From contig NZ_JAPDDR010000003.1 in the NCBI RefSeq assembly GCF_025950095.1, forward strand, positions 310,001 to 374,000: a stretch of DNA of 64,000 bases, written 5' to 3'. Shown here piece after piece: positions 28,438-38,054 of the stretch (position 1 is its first letter; every line of letters starts with the position of its first letter). This DNA is from Luteolibacter rhizosphaerae (GTDB lineage Bacteria > Verrucomicrobiota > Verrucomicrobiia > Verrucomicrobiales > Akkermansiaceae). Both the position numbers and the translations under genes were made by a program. The notes under the pieces are model-generated. The model was not told where the DNA came from, did not search any database, and saw only the letters and a list, made by a program, of their open reading frames with translations.

Positions 28438-31044
28438 ATGAAACTCCATCCTGCATCCGCTCTGCTTGCCCTCGGCACGCTGGGCACGAGCTTGGTCACC
28501 GGCCAAGTCCGCCAGTCCCCTCCCGGAGACGGCCTCATCCCGCCCTCCACCCCCCTCGTCGCTTGCGATCCCTACTTCAGCATCTGGTCGCCCGGCGACA
28601 CGCTGAACGGCGTGGAGACCACTCACTGGACCGGTCGCCAACAGCCGCTCACCAGCCTGGTGAAGGTGGATGGCAAGGCCTTCCGCGTCATGGGAGCCAC
28701 CCCGGCCGCGACTCCCGTGCTGGAGCAGAAGAGCCTGACCGTCCTGCCCACCCGCACCATCTACACCTTCGAAGGTGCCGGCGTCGCGCTCGACCTCACC
28801 TTCACCACCCCGGCCCTGCCGGATGACATCGACCTGCTCTCTCGCCCGGTCACCTATCTCACCTACAGCTTCCGCGCCACGGACGGTAAGGAGCACGAGG
28901 TTTCCGCCTTCCTCGGTGCTTCCGGCGAACTCACCGTGAACACTCCGGATCAGGATGTGACGTGGAACGATGCGAGCGCCGGCGGCCTCTCCGTGGTCCG
29001 CATGGGCTCGAAGGACCAGCCGGTCCTCCAGAAGAAGGGTGACGACCAGCGCATCGACTGGGGCTACCTTTACATCGCCGCTCCGGCGGAAGACACCGCC
29101 AGCTATGGCTTCGCGAAGCCGAGCGAACTGGGTGTTGCCTTCTCGATGAACGGCATCTCCGGCGGCAAGGGCGCGGAAGGTGCCGCCGATCGGGCGGACA
29201 TCGCCGGGGCCGGACTTGAGCTCAAGTCCTTCAAGGTCGGCGCACAGCCGGTTTCGAAGTGGGCCATGATCGCCTACGACGACATCTACGCCATCCAGTT
29301 CAACCGCAAGAATCTCCGCCCCTTCTGGCGTCGCAACGGCTGGGAAGCCAAGGATCTGCTCGAAGCTTCCGCCAAGGAGTATGCCTCGCTGCAAGAGCGT
29401 TGCGCCAAGTTCGACAAAGAGCTGATGGCCGACCTCACGAATATCGGCGGCGAGAAATACGCCAAGATCTCCGCCCTCGCCTACCGCCAGTGCTTCGCTG
29501 CCGGCAAGTTCGCGGCGGATGACAATGGCCAGCCGCTCCAGTTCTCGAAGGAGAACCACTCGAACGGCTGCATCGCCACCTCGGACGTGTTCTACCCGAT
29601 GGCACCGCAGTTCCTGCTCTTCGGCCCCTCACTGGCCAAGTCCTTCCTCGCGCCCTTCATGGAATACGCGAAGAGCGACCGCTGGAAGTTCCCCTTCGCC
29701 CCGCACGACCTCGGCACCTACCCGCACGCGAATGGTCAGGTCTACGGCGGCGGTGAGAAGACCGAGAAGGATCAGATGCCGGTCGAGGAAAGCGGTAACC
29801 TGCTGCTCCTGATGGCCGCCGTGGCCCAGATGGAGGGCAATGCCGACTACGCCGGTCTCTACTGGGATCGCCTCGTCCAGTGGGCGGAGTACCTCAAGAA
29901 GGAAGGCTACGACCCCGCCAACCAGCTCTGCACCGACGACTTTGCCGGTCACATGGCGCATAACGTGAATCTCAGCGTGAAGGCCATCTGCGCCCTCGGT
30001 GCCTTCGGCAAGCTCGCCGAACTCCGCGGTGAGAAGGCCATGGCCGAGGAATACACCAAGCTCGCCAAGGAATTCGCCCAGCGCTGGGTGAAGGAAGCGA
30101 AGGATGGCGATCACTATCGCCTCGCCTTCGACAAGCCCGGCACCTGGAGCCAGAAGTACAACCTTGTCTGGGATAAGATCCTGGGCCTCGGCCTCTTCCC
30201 GGATGAAGTGCTCCGGACCGAGATGGACTTCTACAAGAAGATGCAGAAGCCCTACGGCCTGCCGCTCGATAACCGCCGCGAATACACCAAGCTCGACTGG
30301 ATCGTTTGGACCGCCTCGCTCACGCAGGACCGCTCCGACTTCGAGGCCCTCATCGCTCCCGTCTTCAAGTTCGTCAATGAAGGCCGGGTCCGCCTGCCGA
30401 TGGGTGACTGGTACGACACGGTGACTGCCGTGAAGGAAGGCTTCACCGCCCGCCCCGTCGTCGGCGGCGTTTACCTGCCTGCCCTCTATAAGAAGGATCT
30501 GTGGGTCAAATATGCTTCCCGCGATGTGACCAAGGCCAAGGGGTGGGCTCCGATGCCGGAATACATCGAGCCCGTGCTCGTCACTCTTGTCCCGCACGCC
30601 GGCCAGAAGAGCGATATTTCCTGGCAGTACACCACGGATCGTCCTTCGGGCGACTGGTTCGCGGCCAACTTCGATGCCTCGTCTTGGAAGAAGGGTAACT
30701 CCGGCTTCGGAGGCGGTGGCGCCCCGAACACGGAAGTCCGCACCCGCTGGACCAACTCGGACATCTGGCTGCGTCGCGAGATCGAGATGCCGGCCAATAT
30801 CCCCGCCAGCATTGCCCTCCACGCCTACTTCGACGAGGACATGGACGTTTACATCAATGGCGTCCAAGCGGCTTCCGCCGGTGGCTTCGTCACCGACTAC
30901 AGCATCGTCCCGCTCAGCGAGCAGGGTAAGGCCGCGCTCAAGTCGGGTAAGAACATCATCGCCGTGCACTGTCACCAGACCAGCGGCGGCCAGTACATCG
31001 ACCTCGGCATCGTCGAGGTCCGCCCCGGCGAGAAGAAGAAGTAA
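28438..31044 (+). CDS. Secreted glutaminase family protein (DUF4965/DUF1793-type) with C-terminal beta domain
   Basis: An 868-residue exported protein. The signal peptide ends at GQVRQ (residues 1-22). The main body matches glutaminase A-type proteins: PLVACDPYFSIWSPGD, HWTGRQQPLTSLVKVDGK, IQFNRKNLRPFWRRNGW, and the helical catalytic-type domain with MPVEESGNLLLLMAAVAQ and WDKILGLGLFP. At the C-terminus (about residues 725-868) an extra galactose-binding-like jelly roll is added: DWFAANFDASSWKKGNSGFG then HAYFDEDMDVYINGV. Substrate specificity is not proven. A terminator follows 30 bp after the stop. Confidence 0.85.
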   Translation: MKLHPASALLALGTLGTSLVTGQVRQSPPGDGLIPPSTPLVACDPYFSIWSPGDTLNGVETTHWTGRQQPLTSLVKVDGKAFRVMGATPAATPVLEQKSLTVLPTRTIYTFEGAGVALDLTFTTPALPDDIDLLSRPVTYLTYSFRATDGKEHEVSAFLGASGELTVNTPDQDVTWNDASAGGLSVVRMGSKDQPVLQKKGDDQRIDWGYLYIAAPAEDTASYGFAKPSELGVAFSMNGISGGKGAEGAADRADIAGAGLELKSFKVGAQPVSKWAMIAYDDIYAIQFNRKNLRPFWRRNGWEAKDLLEASAKEYASLQERCAKFDKELMADLTNIGGEKYAKISALAYRQCFAAGKFAADDNGQPLQFSKENHSNGCIATSDVFYPMAPQFLLFGPSLAKSFLAPFMEYAKSDRWKFPFAPHDLGTYPHANGQVYGGGEKTEKDQMPVEESGNLLLLMAAVAQMEGNADYAGLYWDRLVQWAEYLKKEGYDPANQLCTDDFAGHMAHNVNLSVKAICALGAFGKLAELRGEKAMAEEYTKLAKEFAQRWVKEAKDGDHYRLAFDKPGTWSQKYNLVWDKILGLGLFPDEVLRTEMDFYKKMQKPYGLPLDNRREYTKLDWIVWTASLTQDRSDFEALIAPVFKFVNEGRVRLPMGDWYDTVTAVKEGFTARPVVGGVYLPALYKKDLWVKYASRDVTKAKGWAPMPEYIEPVLVTLVPHAGQKSDISWQYTTDRPSGDWFAANFDASSWKKGNSGFGGGGAPNTEVRTRWTNSDIWLRREIEMPANIPASIALHAYFDEDMDVYINGVQAASAGGFVTDYSIVPLSEQGKAALKSGKNIIAVHCHQTSGGQYIDLGIVEVRPGEKKK

Positions 31045-31073
31045 GCTTCTTTCTCATCTGCAGGAATCAAAGA

Positions 31074-31104
31074 GGGGCACGGGAGATAATCCCGTGCCCC
31101 TTTT
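31074..31104 (+). terminator. Terminator after the glutaminase gene (possibly bidirectional)
   Basis: GGGGCACGGG (31074-31083) pairs perfectly with CCCGTGCCCC (31091-31100) across a 7-nt loop, followed by TTTT (31101-31104). It lies between two convergent genes. On the minus strand the following sequence is TCTTTGATT, so it could also end the ThuA gene. Confidence 0.85.
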
Positions 31105-31139
31105 CGTGTCAGAGCTCGTCCGCCCGAGGCGTGCTGCAT

Positions 31140-31958
31140 TTACTTCTTCACCCGACCGTATCCCGGCTTCGGCTTGCCGGCGGTGTCCAGCTTGTCGGTG
31201 GCCCAGAGCGCGCCTTTCGCCACCAGATCCAGATAGCGCGGATCTTCGACCGTCGCGTTGTTGTGACCCAGCGTCGTGCCGAAGACCTTCACCTTGTTCT
31301 TCCCGAAGGTGTTCGTCCACACCACCACCGCGTCCTTCTCTCCCTCTTGCTTGCCCTTGGCCAGTTCGTCCGCGGTCTTGAAGACCTTCACGTTGTTGTA
31401 GAGCTCCTCGTTGATCGTGGTCCAATCCTTCATTCCCTTGGTGACCACGTGGTTCTTGAAGGAGATCTCGATCGGCTTCTGCGCGCCGTGGCGGCTGGAC
31501 TGGATCCCGATGAATTCAAACCACAGCGCATCCGCCGAGCCTTCCTTCGCCGGCTTGTTGATGTCTCCCACGCGGTAGCTGTGCATCGCGCAGTGGAGGG
31601 CCACGGCCGGGATCCCGTCTTCCACGTGGGGCTTCAGCACGCCCTTCACGGTTGCCTCGTCCTTCACATCCGCCGCGCATTCGTCGTGGATGATCAGGTC
31701 GTAACCCGCACCGTAGTCCGGGTTGCCGTAGATCGGCAGGGCCGGCTTGGTGCTGCCGTCATCCACGTGGATCTGGTCCACCGTCACGTTGATCCGCTCC
31801 TCCAGCCCCTTCTTCAGGATCTCGGTCTGCTTCTTGTAATCGTGGCAGCAGCCGCCGGTGATGAGCATGACCTTGAGCGGCTTCACCTCCTGGGCGGCGG
31901 AGATACCGGTGGAAGAGACGAGTCCGCAGAGTGCGAGGGCGAGGACGGCAGGTTTCAT
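31140..31958 (-). CDS. ThuA-domain secreted protein
   Basis: A 272-residue exported protein with a signal peptide (ending ISAAQE). The ThuA class I glutamine amidotransferase-like fold shows PLKVMLITGGCCHDYKKQ, YDLIIHDECAADVK, AVALHCAMHSYRV (a Cys where these proteins have a nucleophile-like position, and an adjacent His) and a later KVFGTTLGHNNATVEDPRY. ThuA domains are common in polysaccharide-degrading Verrucomicrobia and Planctomycetes, often in sugar metabolism, but the biochemical role is open. It is convergent with the glutaminase-family gene. Confidence 0.85.
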   Translation of the reverse strand: MKPAVLALALCGLVSSTGISAAQEVKPLKVMLITGGCCHDYKKQTEILKKGLEERINVTVDQIHVDDGSTKPALPIYGNPDYGAGYDLIIHDECAADVKDEATVKGVLKPHVEDGIPAVALHCAMHSYRVGDINKPAKEGSADALWFEFIGIQSSRHGAQKPIEISFKNHVVTKGMKDWTTINEELYNNVKVFKTADELAKGKQEGEKDAVVVWTNTFGKNKVKVFGTTLGHNNATVEDPRYLDLVAKGALWATDKLDTAGKPKPGYGRVKK

Positions 31959-32131
31959 GGAGTTCGAGTGGGCGATGACGTTTTCCGGTTCCGATTCTGA
32001 AACCCAAGCCTACCCGGAAGGAAGCGTAGTTTATTCACCCCAAAGGGGTAGCATCCGGCGCGGGAAAGGCGTCCTTGCTTCCTCGGCAGGGGCGTGCCAA
32101 CATGAAAGGTGAGAAAGGAGTTTTCATCGCT

Positions 32132-32491
32132 ATGAAGGAACTTTTCGACGCGTGGAAGGACGTGGACCGTAACAAGATCGCGGCCTTGTTGAGCGTGATC
32201 CCCGGTATGGGGCACCTCTACAAACACCATTACATCGACGGCTTCGGAATCCTGACGGTCGGCAACGCCCTGATGATCTTCGTCGCCCTCTGGCTGTCGA
32301 TCGCCACCATCGGCCTGTCCTTGATCGTCGTTCCCGCCATGTGGATCAGCTCGATCGCCTATGCAGCTTACTCGGCGGAAGACCAGCACGGGGCTCATCC
32401 GTGGCTTCATGTCTGGAAGCACCGCTGGGCCCAAGGCCTGTTGCGACACAATGACAAGCCATTGCCCGCCAAGGTGGGACGAAAGGTGTAA
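32132..32491 (+). CDS. Small membrane protein
   Basis: A 119-residue protein with two hydrophobic helices (IDGFGILTVGNALMIFVALW, then IATIGLSLIVVPAMWISS) flanked by charged ends. The preceding part, DRNKIAALLSVIPGMGHLYK, resembles the TM2-domain type of membrane protein. The chosen ATG at 32132 follows a good Shine-Dalgarno (AGGAG, 11 bp upstream); ATG 32102 is an alternative. The function is unknown. Confidence 0.6.
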   Translation: MKELFDAWKDVDRNKIAALLSVIPGMGHLYKHHYIDGFGILTVGNALMIFVALWLSIATIGLSLIVVPAMWISSIAYAAYSAEDQHGAHPWLHVWKHRWAQGLLRHNDKPLPAKVGRKV

Positions 32492-32542
32492 GCCGCGCAG
32501 GACTGCTTGCACCGGGACAACATGAGGCGTAGTTGACCCCCC

Positions 32543-33403
32543 ATGGCACTCGAACTCGTTCCCGCGACTGCGGAGGAGATCCCCACGCTGTCCCGCATTT
32601 GCCACGAAGCATTCTCCGCGCTCCATGACCGCTGCGGTGTCGAGCGGGATATCCCGGACATCGCCGTCGGCGAGATGATCATCACGCCGGTGGTGAAGCG
32701 TCCGGACTACGCCGGCGTCATGGCCGTCCTCGATGGCAAGATCGTCGGCTCGAATTTCCTTCTCCATGCGGATGAGGTCGCGGGGGTCGGCCCCATCACC
32801 GTGGATCCCGGCGTTCAATCGAAAGGGATCGGACGCGCCCTCATGCAGTGGGCGGTGGATGAAGTGCGCCGTCGCGGCATCCGTCAGACCCGCTTGTTCC
32901 AAGAGGCGATCAACACCACCTCGCTCTCGCTTTACACCTCGCTCGGCTTCGATTGGCGGGACTCCGCTGCCCTCATGCAGGCCGTACCCGCAGAGTCGGA
33001 TGACCCGACCATCCGGCCCATCACCGCGGATGACCTACCCGCCATCGCGCAGCTTTCCCGCGAGACCTTCGGCTTCTCCCGCGAGAACGATGCCGCGCAA
33101 TGGATCGCTTTGGAGCTCCCGGGTTTCATCCGCATCCTCGATGAGCGACCGGTCGGCTATCTCTTCGCCACGCTTTTCGGCCATGCCGGGGCGATCAACG
33201 AGGTGAACCTTTTCGCCCTCGCCTCGCACGCCGCGCGCCACCTGCCTCCTCCCCTCGCCCGCTTCATTTGTCCCATGGCCATCCCCGGGCTCTATCGCTT
33301 CGCCCTCGCCGCAGGCCACCGCACCCTCAAGGTGCTCTCCTACATGTCGCTCGGCGACTACGTCGCCCCTCGCGGGGCGCATTTCCCTTCCATCCAAGGC
33401 TGA
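32543..33403 (+). CDS. GNAT N-acetyltransferase
   Basis: A 286-residue acyltransferase with a complete N-terminal GNAT domain: the acetyl-CoA binding loop appears as GPITVDPGVQSKGIGRALMQ, followed by RRGIRQTRLFQEAINTTSLS. The C-terminal part (residues about 155-286) looks like a second, degenerate GNAT-related half (RPITADDLPAIAQLSRETFG) without a clear loop. Two-domain GNATs acetylate diverse amines; the substrate here is unknown. It follows the small membrane protein by 51 bp in the same direction. Confidence 0.8.
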   Translation: MALELVPATAEEIPTLSRICHEAFSALHDRCGVERDIPDIAVGEMIITPVVKRPDYAGVMAVLDGKIVGSNFLLHADEVAGVGPITVDPGVQSKGIGRALMQWAVDEVRRRGIRQTRLFQEAINTTSLSLYTSLGFDWRDSAALMQAVPAESDDPTIRPITADDLPAIAQLSRETFGFSRENDAAQWIALELPGFIRILDERPVGYLFATLFGHAGAINEVNLFALASHAARHLPPPLARFICPMAIPGLYRFALAAGHRTLKVLSYMSLGDYVAPRGAHFPSIQG

Positions 33404-33702
33404 GATGGTCCGGACAGATGTGCGGTCGACACCCCTGCCGCCCTCCTCCCCTTTTAGGCGCAGTCAGATTCCCTGAAGAAGGCATGGCGAGTTCGCGGCG
33501 CAAAACGCCGCTTGAAGTTCCTTTGCCCGCGATCCGCACTATCCGGGAAACACGCGTTAAAAGATACAAATGGATAGGTCGTTTATACAAGCGGCCTGTG
33601 CTATGATGGGTAGACCGAATCCACTGATCTTAAACCGATCAGAAGACCCAAGCCACCGGATTCGAGGTCTCAATCCCTTTTGGGGAAACAACCCACCCGT
33701 AG
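33404..33702 (+). other. Intergenic region upstream of the LamG protein
   Basis: About 300 bp without a convincing gene. It includes a GCGGCG/CGCCGC hairpin at 33495-33511, and the dyad CTGATC/GATCAG at 33624-33642 with a 7-nt spacer. A TATGAT motif near 33602 is compatible with a promoter, but no -35 at proper spacing is visible. Confidence 0.4.
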
Positions 33703-36700
33703 ATGTCATACATATTATCTCGCCGCGGCGAGCTGTGCCCTCGTCGTGCCTTCGTTTGGTGCTCGCTGCTTGCCGCATCCACCCAGCCCCTGCGCGGTGA
33801 CATCACCTACAATTTGAACTTCGATCCGGCTTCCTCGCCGGAAGCGCAGCAAGTGGCGAATTCGGTGGCTGTGGCTGCCGCGTTCTACAACAAGCACGGA
33901 TCCTTCAATAAGCACTGGAGTGTTTATCATAACCCGGGCATCCCCACGGCGGAGGGAAACTACGATGGTTACATGGGCTATGGAGGCACCCGAAATGAGC
34001 GGGTCGTCTTCCATGAGGCCGCCCACACCTTCGGCATGGGCAACGGCCCGAATTACCGCGATCTCATCGCCGGTGGAGTGTGGAAGGGGCGGTACGGAAA
34101 TCAGGCACAGGCCGATACCTACAACGATTTCGGCGATGGCCTGCATGGTGACAATCACGCCGTCTGGCCCAGTGGCTTCAACTACGACAACGAGGACGGC
34201 TTCATTGAGCGCCATTGGCATGCCCGGATCATGGCGGGCATCCGTGCCGACATGGGCATCCTCTCCTACACGCGCGAGGCACGGCATGAGGCCGTGGTGA
34301 CGGGGGAAACCGCCGAGTTCCGCGTGGAGTCTCCGATGGCGGTGGGATGGCAGTGGCATCGGAACGGAGTCGCGCTGGCCAATGGCGGCGACATCTCGGG
34401 TGCGAACAGCGCGACCTTGCGGATCACCAATGCGGAAGCGGCGGACGCGGGCAGCTATCATTGCGCGGTGAACGGTGCGAACGAGACCTTGAACAGCCGG
34501 CCGCGCCAATTGTGGGTGCATGCCGCCCAGCAACTGGGGCAGTGGAACTTCAACGGCAATGCCGGTGATGGCGTCGGCGGGAATCACGGCAACGCCCTCG
34601 GCGCTCCCGCCTATGTCACGGGCAAGATCGGACCCGCGGTGGATCTGGATGGAACCGACGACTACATCGATCTGCCGGATGCGGTCGGCCGCCTCGGTGA
34701 CCTCACCATCGCGAGCTGGGTGAACTGGGACGGGGGAGGGGATTGGCAGCGCGTCTTCGACTTCGGCACCGGCACTTGGCAATACCTGTGCCTCACGCCG
34801 AAGGCGGGTGGCGGCAACCTGCGCCTCGTCCTGAAGGACTCCATCAACGCGAAGGATCAGGAGTATCAAGTGAATGCTCCCACCCTGGCCACCGGTCAGT
34901 GGGTCCACCTCGCGGCAGTGATCCGGGGGAATTACATGAGCCTCTACGTGAACGGCAAGCCGGTGGGATCGACCTTCGGCATCGACAGCAGCCCCGCGCA
35001 TTTCCCCGCGACGAACAACTTCATCGGCAAGAGCCAGTACAACGATCCGTTCTTCAATGGCCGGATCGACGATTTCCGCGTCTATGGCAAGGCCTTGGAC
35101 GGCCCGCAGATCTGGACGCTGTGGGGCCAGAGCGCGAATGCCGCACCCGCTTTCTCGCAAGCTCTCATCACCTTGTCCGGTGCCAGCTCGCTGGAGCCTT
35201 ACACCGGTCAGTCGCTCGCGTTCTATGCCAGTGATGCGAACTCGGACACCTTGACCTTCACCAAGCTGAACGGCCCCGGTTGGTTGACGGTCGGAGCGGA
35301 TGGAACTTTGTCCGGACAGCCGGGTGCGGGGGATGGCGGCGAGAATACCTTCGTGGTGCGCGTGACGGATCCCTCGGGAGCCACTTCGGATGCCACGCTG
35401 AAGATCGCGGTTTCCGCTTTCCCGGCGGCACCTGTCACCTCCAATACCAGCGCGCCAGCCATTGATGCGGATGACGCCTACTTCATCGCCAGCAACATCG
35501 GCGAGCCGGACACGATCAACGGCACCACCAATGCGGGCGATAATGATGAGTTCACCTTCGTCGCGGAGAACCGTAGCAGCAAAGGCCAGACCTTCACCAC
35601 GGGGCCGAACGCTCAGGGCTATTTCCTCCAGTCCTTCAGCTTCCAGCACATCAATTGGCCGAGTCTCACTCCGAACGGGGCCTTCTATGACGTGCAACCG
35701 GGCGACCAGTGGGAGTTCCAGGTGGGTAGCATCAGCGGCACGACCAAGACCCAGATTCTGAAATACAGTGCCATCTATGATGGCGCGGCTATCACCGGTA
35801 GCGGCACCACCGGTACCGGCAGATTCCTGACCTTCAACGTCTCCGGTCTGGGTCTTCAGCTTGCCCCGAACACGACCTACTATTTCGAGGTCGCGCCGCT
35901 CGCGGGTGAGCCTTTCTTCGAGCTGAACAGCTCCCGCACTTCGACCTACACCGGCGGCACGGCCTTCCGCGGCAATCTTACCGGAGCGATCGGCACCGCC
36001 GTGACCACACTGCCGGGCGATTATATCTTCCATGCGAATCTGAAAGCGCGGACCACGGTGCCGGCCGGCACCGTGGCCTACTGGAACTTCGAGGAAGGCA
36101 GCGCCAATAGCCATGTCCCGTATGCGCGAACCGCTGCCAATCTCTATGAGGGCAGTCTCTTCGACCTCTCCGGCAATGCCAACCATCTCTCGGTATGGAC
36201 TTCCGGCTGGCATTGGTACCGCCCGCTGGTTCCCGCAGCGGTCACGCCGCAAAACGGCGCGGCGAATACCCGCAGCATCCAGAATGTCCACGGCTTCCCG
36301 GCGATCTCCGCTCTCAGCACTTCTCTAACAAGTTGGAGCCCGGAGACCTGGACCATCGAGGCCGTCGTCCGTCCGGACGATGCCACCAACGGCTACCAAA
36401 CCTTCATCGGGCGCGATAGCTACGGCGCTTTCCCGGGCGAGCCCGGACTGGCGGCGCTCTACTTCACCGTCATGCCGAATGGCGGTCTGCGGATCTTGTT
36501 CGCGGATGCCGCGCGCAACCGCTGGAACGTGGATGCCCCGGCCAACACGATGCAGGATGGCAAGTGGCATGCCGTCGCCGCGACCTCGGATGGCGATACC
36601 CTCTCGCTCTACGTGAAGAACCTCAGCAACGGTGATACCTCATACACCTTGATGGGCACGGCGAACATCTCCGCCAGCACGAATCCGGCCCTCTCCACCG

Positions 36701-37260
36701 GCATGGGCGATGGCGGCGATTGGGATGCCGGGGTCTTCACCTTCGCCCGCGGCCTCTACAATGGCGGCCACACCGACCGTTTCTTCGGACACCTCGACGA
36801 CATCCGCTTCAGCAACGGCAGGCTAGTGCCGGACTCCTTCCTCTACAGCGAGCCGCAGGATACCTTCGCGAATTGGATTGCTACCTATCCCGCCGTGGGC
36901 GGGCAGGCCGGCTTCGATGAGGATCCCGACCGCGATGGCTTGGCCAATGGCATCGAGAACTTCCTCGGAACCCATCCGGACCAGCCGAGCCAAGGATTGG
37001 GAGCGATTGTTCGCAGCGGCAATACGCTCAGCTTCCAGCATCCGCAGAATGCGGACCCTGCCGCGGACCTTGTCGCCAACTATCGCTGGTCGTCCGATCT
37101 GGCGACTTGGAACAACTCGGGACAAACCGGCAATGGAACAACCGTGGTGTTCTCCGCTTCGCCGAACACCCCGCTGCCGGGAATCACGACCGTGACCGCT
37201 ACCATCACCGGCACGAATCCCTCCAGCCTGTTCGTGGATCTTCAGGTGACCACGGATTGA
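33703..37260 (+). CDS. Large secreted LamG-domain protein with zincin-like N-terminus
   Basis: A 1185-residue exported protein. The signal region (about residues 14-32) is followed by an N-terminal domain with the zinc-protease motif HEAAHTFG at residues 104-111. The third zinc ligand expected of metzincins three residues after Gly111 is Asn114 rather than His or Asp. Next come an Ig-like domain (about 200-270, WQWHRNGVALANGGD), a LamG/concanavalin-like domain (about 285-445, ending FNGRIDDFRVYGKAL), an Ig-like domain with SLAFYASDANSDTL, a fibronectin-like region, a second LamG domain (about 835-1050) and a C-terminal tail. A surface adhesin or glycan-active protein is likely. Its 3' end overlaps the PIG-L gene by 19 bp. 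Confidence 0.8.
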   Translation: MSYILSRRGELCPRRAFVWCSLLAASTQPLRGDITYNLNFDPASSPEAQQVANSVAVAAAFYNKHGSFNKHWSVYHNPGIPTAEGNYDGYMGYGGTRNERVVFHEAAHTFGMGNGPNYRDLIAGGVWKGRYGNQAQADTYNDFGDGLHGDNHAVWPSGFNYDNEDGFIERHWHARIMAGIRADMGILSYTREARHEAVVTGETAEFRVESPMAVGWQWHRNGVALANGGDISGANSATLRITNAEAADAGSYHCAVNGANETLNSRPRQLWVHAAQQLGQWNFNGNAGDGVGGNHGNALGAPAYVTGKIGPAVDLDGTDDYIDLPDAVGRLGDLTIASWVNWDGGGDWQRVFDFGTGTWQYLCLTPKAGGGNLRLVLKDSINAKDQEYQVNAPTLATGQWVHLAAVIRGNYMSLYVNGKPVGSTFGIDSSPAHFPATNNFIGKSQYNDPFFNGRIDDFRVYGKALDGPQIWTLWGQSANAAPAFSQALITLSGASSLEPYTGQSLAFYASDANSDTLTFTKLNGPGWLTVGADGTLSGQPGAGDGGENTFVVRVTDPSGATSDATLKIAVSAFPAAPVTSNTSAPAIDADDAYFIASNIGEPDTINGTTNAGDNDEFTFVAENRSSKGQTFTTGPNAQGYFLQSFSFQHINWPSLTPNGAFYDVQPGDQWEFQVGSISGTTKTQILKYSAIYDGAAITGSGTTGTGRFLTFNVSGLGLQLAPNTTYYFEVAPLAGEPFFELNSSRTSTYTGGTAFRGNLTGAIGTAVTTLPGDYIFHANLKARTTVPAGTVAYWNFEEGSANSHVPYARTAANLYEGSLFDLSGNANHLSVWTSGWHWYRPLVPAAVTPQNGAANTRSIQNVHGFPAISALSTSLTSWSPETWTIEAVVRPDDATNGYQTFIGRDSYGAFPGEPGLAALYFTVMPNGGLRILFADAARNRWNVDAPANTMQDGKWHAVAATSDGDTLSLYVKNLSNGDTSYTLMGTANISASTNPALSTGMGDGGDWDAGVFTFARGLYNGGHTDRFFGHLDDIRFSNGRLVPDSFLYSEPQDTFANWIATYPAVGGQAGFDEDPDRDGLANGIENFLGTHPDQPSQGLGAIVRSGNTLSFQHPQNADPAADLVANYRWSSDLATWNNSGQTGNGTTVVFSASPNTPLPGITTVTATITGTNPSSLFVDLQVTTD

Positions 37261-38051
37261 TGGCCCCGCGCGGGGTAGTAGCGGTAGGCCTCTAAGTTTG
37301 TCAGGTCGATATAGCCCTCGAGACTACCGCCGCCATGAGTGGCGAAGTAAGCTTGCTGCGAGCGATGTGCCCGGAACGCGCCAAGGCGCTGCTCGCGGTA
37401 CCCGGAGCCGTCGATCTTCAGATCCGGCGGATCGTCGCGGTTGAGCAGGCCAGGCAGCGCGTGCCCGTCCTGCCAGGCATGGATCGTCAGCACCGGGATC
37501 TTCCCGCCCGCTGCCCGGAAGACAGCCCGGTGGATCAGGATGTGTGCCGGGTGCCAGTACTCGCCGCCGCTGCCGTGCGTGATCAGCAGGGAAGGGGAGC
37601 GCTCCGCCAGTAGCGTGCCGATCTGCCGGGCGAGATCATTCGCGGAAACCGCGGGCGCATAAGTCCGGTGAGCCTTACCCAGCGGGTCCACATGATTGAG
37701 GAAGTCGACGCGCGAAGCTCCCAGCACCGCCGCCGAGGCCCTCAATTCTGCCTCGCGGATTCTCCCCAGCTCCTCCCGCGTCCCTCCTCCCGTGTCACCA
37801 CCCTCACCCCGGGTCAGGCACACGATGTGGACCTCGTGCCCCCTGGCCGCCAATTCGCACAGAAGCCCGGAAGCGAACAACTCGTCATCCGGATGCGCGA
37901 TCAGGGCTAGCACCGGCCCCTCTTTCTCTAACAGATGCTCCAGCCTCGTTTGGCGAGTCGCCCGCGGTCGCCTCAGCGGGCGGACCAATTGTAGGAGCCT
38001 CTTCCGGTAGAAGAGCGGGTCCGTCAGCCGCTGCGTCAGTTTGCTCCACAT
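37242..38051 (-). CDS. PIG-L-family deacetylase
   Basis: A 269-residue zinc-dependent LmbE/PIG-L deacetylase. The signature LALIAHPDDELFASG gives His53, Asp55 and Asp56 as metal ligands and catalytic base; HPAHILIHRAV supplies the second conserved histidines. GEGGDTGGGTREELGRIRE is typical of the family. Such enzymes remove acetyl groups from N-acetylglucosaminyl compounds. It is preceded by the GT4 gene after only a 3-bp gap, which suggests a two-gene operon and a shared sugar substrate. It is convergent and overlapping with the LamG gene by 19 bp. Confidence 0.85.
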   Translation of the reverse strand: MWSKLTQRLTDPLFYRKRLLQLVRPLRRPRATRQTRLEHLLEKEGPVLALIAHPDDELFASGLLCELAARGHEVHIVCLTRGEGGDTGGGTREELGRIREAELRASAAVLGASRVDFLNHVDPLGKAHRTYAPAVSANDLARQIGTLLAERSPSLLITHGSGGEYWHPAHILIHRAVFRAAGGKIPVLTIHAWQDGHALPGLLNRDDPPDLKIDGSGYREQRLGAFRAHRSQQAYFATHGGGSLEGYIDLTNLEAYRYYPARGHQSVVT

Positions 38052-38054
38052 GAT

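Noticed and set aside
33495-33511. GCGGCG/CGCCGC hairpin as terminator of the GNAT gene
   Set aside because: A short 6-bp stem with no U-tract, placed about 90 bp after the stop.
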